Part shown: positions 7,121 through 9,050 of the stretch, piece by piece
Position numbering within the stretch: the stretch's first letter is position 1
How the letters are laid out: each line of letters opens with the position of its first letter
Assembly (NCBI GenBank): GCA_903921965.1
Contig: CAIXSE010000796.1
Coordinates: 1-9,050 of the forward strand
Direction: 5' to 3'
From: an uncultured Thermoleophilia bacterium
GTDB taxonomy: Bacteria > Actinomycetota > Thermoleophilia > UBA2241
DNA: 9,050 nt
Made by a program: the position numbers and the translations under genes
Notes under the pieces: model-generated
Databases searched by the model: none
Seen by the model: only the letters and a program-made list of their open reading frames with translations
Told to the model about the DNA's origin: nothing

Positions 7121-8311
7121 ATGCTCGCGGACGTCCGCGAGCTGGCGGGCACGATCGGACCGCGCGGCACCGGCACGGCCGGCGAGCGGGCCGCGGCCGG
7201 CTTCGTGGCGGCCCGCCTCACCGCGCTCGGGCTGCCGGTGACACGCAGCGCCTTCCGCTCCACGGCGAGCCAGAACGCCTTCCCTCTGGCCAGCGCGCTG
7301 CTGGTGCTGGCCGCCACCGCGCTGTACCCCCGCGGCCGCGCCTGGCGGTGGGCCGCGGCGGCGCCGGCCCTGGCCGCGGCACCGCTGCTGTGGCGCGCCA
7401 TCCGCACGTCGACGAACCCGCTGCGGCCGCTGCTGCCGAAGGTCACCAGCGGCAACGTCGTGGCGCGCATCGCGCCGCGGGAGCAGGCCGCGCGCCGCGT
7501 CGTGCTGCTCGCCCACCTCGACTCGAACCGCGCCCGGGTGGCGTGGCAGTCGGGCGGCGTCCGCTGGCTGGAGCCCATGACCCGGGTCACGCTGGCGATG
7601 CTCGCCCTGCCGGGCGCGCTGTACGCCGCCGGTGCGGCGGTGGGCTCCGTCTCGCGAGGGAGCCGCGTCCCCGCACGCCTGTGGGCCGTCTCGCTGCTGC
7701 CGGCCGCCTACGCCGCCGGCATGGTCGCGACCCTCGTGCGCGACGAGCTCACGCCGTTCTCGCCCGGCGCCCACGACAACGCCGCCAGCGTCGCCGTGGC
7801 GCTGGCCACGGCGCGCAGCCTCGCGGAGCGGCCGCTGCGCGCCACCGAGGTGGTGCTGGCCTTCACCGGCGCCGAAGAGACCGACCACGCCGGGCTGTAC
7901 GCGCTGCTGCGCGAGGATCCCGGAGCCATGAGGGAAGCGGCCTTCATCGGCCTCGAGGGGCTCGGCAGCAGCCGCCTCGCCTACCTCACGCGCCAGGGCC
8001 TCTGCGACCACGTGCGCCCGGAGCCGGGCCTGCTGCACCTGGCGGAACGCGCCGCCGCGCGGCGGCCGGAGCTCGGCGCGGAGCCGTGGGAGCTGACTGA
8101 GGAGGACGAGGTCACGACCCTGCGGCGCCGTGGCTTCCGGGCGCTCTGCCTGGCCGGGTGCGACCCCGTGACGCGCACCCTGCCGCGCTGGCACCGCACC
8201 GACGACACGGCCGACAGCGTGTCGCCCGGCTTCATGGAGCGCGCGGCCTCCTTCGTGCGCGCGCTCCTCGAGGAGATCGACGGAGAGGAGCCGGCATGCG
8301 CGCCTTCGTGA
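7121..8311 (+). CDS. Membrane-embedded M28-family metallopeptidase
   Basis: This 396-residue protein resembles zinc aminopeptidases of family M28, which hydrolyse N-terminal peptide or related amide bonds. The family pattern is visible in order: IGPRGTGTAGE near the N-terminus (12-22), AHLDS (131-135; ligand His132), HDNAASVA (218-225; bridging Asp219), GAEE (250-253; catalytic Glu252 and ligand Glu253), IGLEG (276-280) where an Asp ligand is expected but Glu279 stands, and WHRTDDT (357-363; His358). Two hydrophobic pairs (about 53-69 with 77-92, and 155-176 with 186-206) would form two hairpins. The second sits between the first two ligand motifs, so all catalytic segments stay on one side. 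No signal peptide is seen. Charge in the hairpin loops hints that they face the cytoplasm, but topology is unsure. The gene starts 53 bases after the aminotransferase stop and overlaps the epimerase gene by 16 bases. Its substrate is unknown. A GTG start at 7064 would add 19 residues. Confidence 0.88.
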   Translation: MLADVRELAGTIGPRGTGTAGERAAAGFVAARLTALGLPVTRSAFRSTASQNAFPLASALLVLAATALYPRGRAWRWAAAAPALAAAPLLWRAIRTSTNPLRPLLPKVTSGNVVARIAPREQAARRVVLLAHLDSNRARVAWQSGGVRWLEPMTRVTLAMLALPGALYAAGAAVGSVSRGSRVPARLWAVSLLPAAYAAGMVATLVRDELTPFSPGAHDNAASVAVALATARSLAERPLRATEVVLAFTGAEETDHAGLYALLREDPGAMREAAFIGLEGLGSSRLAYLTRQGLCDHVRPEPGLLHLAERAAARRPELGAEPWELTEEDEVTTLRRRGFRALCLAGCDPVTRTLPRWHRTDDTADSVSPGFMERAASFVRALLEEIDGEEPACAPS

Positions 8312-9050
8312 CCGGCGGCGGCGGGTTCATCGGCGGAGCCGTCGTCCGCCGCCTGCTCGAGCAGGGCTGGGAGGTCACGACGCTGGTGCGTCCCGGAGAG
8401 GCCACCCCGCTGCTGGACGGCCTGCCGGTCGGGCGCGTCACCGGCGACCTCGCCGACGCGGACGTCGTGCGCCGGGGGTGTGAGGGCTGCGAGCGCGTCT
8501 TCCACCTGGCGGCGCTGTACAGCTTCTGGGGGCACCCGTGGGAAGAGTTCTACGCCACCAACGTCGAGGGCACGCGCACCGCGCTGCAGGCCGCCTGGGA
8601 CGCCGGCGCCTCACGGATCGTGTACACGAGCTCCATCGCGACCCTCGGGCAGCCGCCGGCCGACGGCTCCCTCGCCGACGAGGAGACGCCGAGCAGCCTC
8701 GCCGGCATGCTCGGCCACTACAAGCGCTCCAAGTACCTGGCGGAAGAGGTGGCGCACGACTTCGCGCGCCGCGGCGCGCCGGTGGTGATCGTGAACCCGG
8801 CCATGCCGGTCGGGGTCGGCGACCACACGCCGACCCCCTCCGGCAGGATGGTCGTCGACTTCCTCAACGGCCGCATGCCCGCCTACGTGGACACCTGCCT
8901 GACGGTGGTGGACGTGGACGACGTGGCCGCGGGCCACCTGCTCGCCGCCGAGAAGGGCCGCACCGGCGAGCGCTACATCCTCGGCGGCGAGGTCCTCACG
9001 CTGAAGCAGCTGACGGGACTCCTCGCGGAGGTGTCGGGCCTGCCCCCGGC
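8296..9050 (+). CDS. hpnA: Hopanoid-associated sugar epimerase HpnA-like, extended SDR (C-terminus beyond window)
   Basis: These are the first 251 residues of an NAD-dependent epimerase/dehydratase (extended SDR), open to the window edge; the family is usually about 330 residues. The Rossmann motif TGGGGFIG (6-13) binds NAD. Ser112/Ser113 in YTSSIATLG (110-118) and YKRSK (Tyr142, Lys146) supply the catalytic Ser-Tyr-Lys set. The stretches GHYKRSKYLAEE (140-151), VDFLNGRMPAYVDT (187-200) and GERYILGGE (224-232) are typical of the HpnA family found in hopanoid gene clusters; the exact reaction of HpnA is not settled to my knowledge. Start at 8296 follows GAGGAG (8285-8290) five bases upstream, and the gene overlaps the peptidase by 16 bases in another frame, so co-translation is likely. 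An alternative is a related lipid-pathway reductase or epimerase of the same fold. Confidence 0.88.
   Translation, partial: MRAFVTGGGGFIGGAVVRRLLEQGWEVTTLVRPGEATPLLDGLPVGRVTGDLADADVVRRGCEGCERVFHLAALYSFWGHPWEEFYATNVEGTRTALQAAWDAGASRIVYTSSIATLGQPPADGSLADEETPSSLAGMLGHYKRSKYLAEEVAHDFARRGAPVVIVNPAMPVGVGDHTPTPSGRMVVDFLNGRMPAYVDTCLTVVDVDDVAAGHLLAAEKGRTGERYILGGEVLTLKQLTGLLAEVSGLPP

Noticed and set aside
7028..8194. Minus-strand open frame of 388 codons opposite the peptidase
   Set aside because: Arg/Gly/Ala/Gln-rich shadow; the plus strand holds the complete set of M28 motifs.

Overview
The window is very GC-rich DNA with densely packed, often overlapping genes. A PknB-type Ser/Thr kinase sits beside an FHA-domain ABC exporter, and there is a lipoprotein with a long Pro/Ser/Thr linker. 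Together these suggest an actinobacterium or a relative, but no marker gene fixes the taxonomy. Seven protein-coding genes are supported; the kinase (left edge) and the epimerase (right edge) are cut by the window.

Left block (1-3512, minus strand): a two-gene operon. The first gene encodes a 908-residue exporter with three N-terminal FHA domains, an ABC ATPase and an ABCG-type membrane domain. Its stop codon overlaps the start of the Ser/Thr kinase by one base. The pair resembles the Mycobacterium tuberculosis PknF/Rv1747 pair, in which the kinase phosphorylates the FHA-ABC exporter, but the gene order is reversed and there is a third FHA domain that has lost key binding residues.

Middle block (3513-5687): a 72-bp divergent promoter region leads rightward into an unrecognised four-helix membrane protein (3585-4622). 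That gene converges, over a short gap with a possible hairpin terminator, on a lipoprotein gene read leftward (4674-5420). A 267-bp intergenic region follows, with a -10-like element and a GC-rich leader that can fold into several hairpins.

Right block (5688-9050, plus strand): a compact, apparently co-translated set. It comprises a class-III PLP aminotransferase resembling HpnO-type hopanoid aminotransferases, a membrane-embedded M28-type metallopeptidase, and an NAD-dependent epimerase of the hopanoid-associated HpnA type that runs off the window. The first and third point to modification of a hopanoid or other lipid side chain. The peptidase between them is the unexplained member.

Overall the window holds an envelope signalling/export unit next to a probable lipid-modification operon. 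Nothing mobile, no RNA gene and no CRISPR array was seen.
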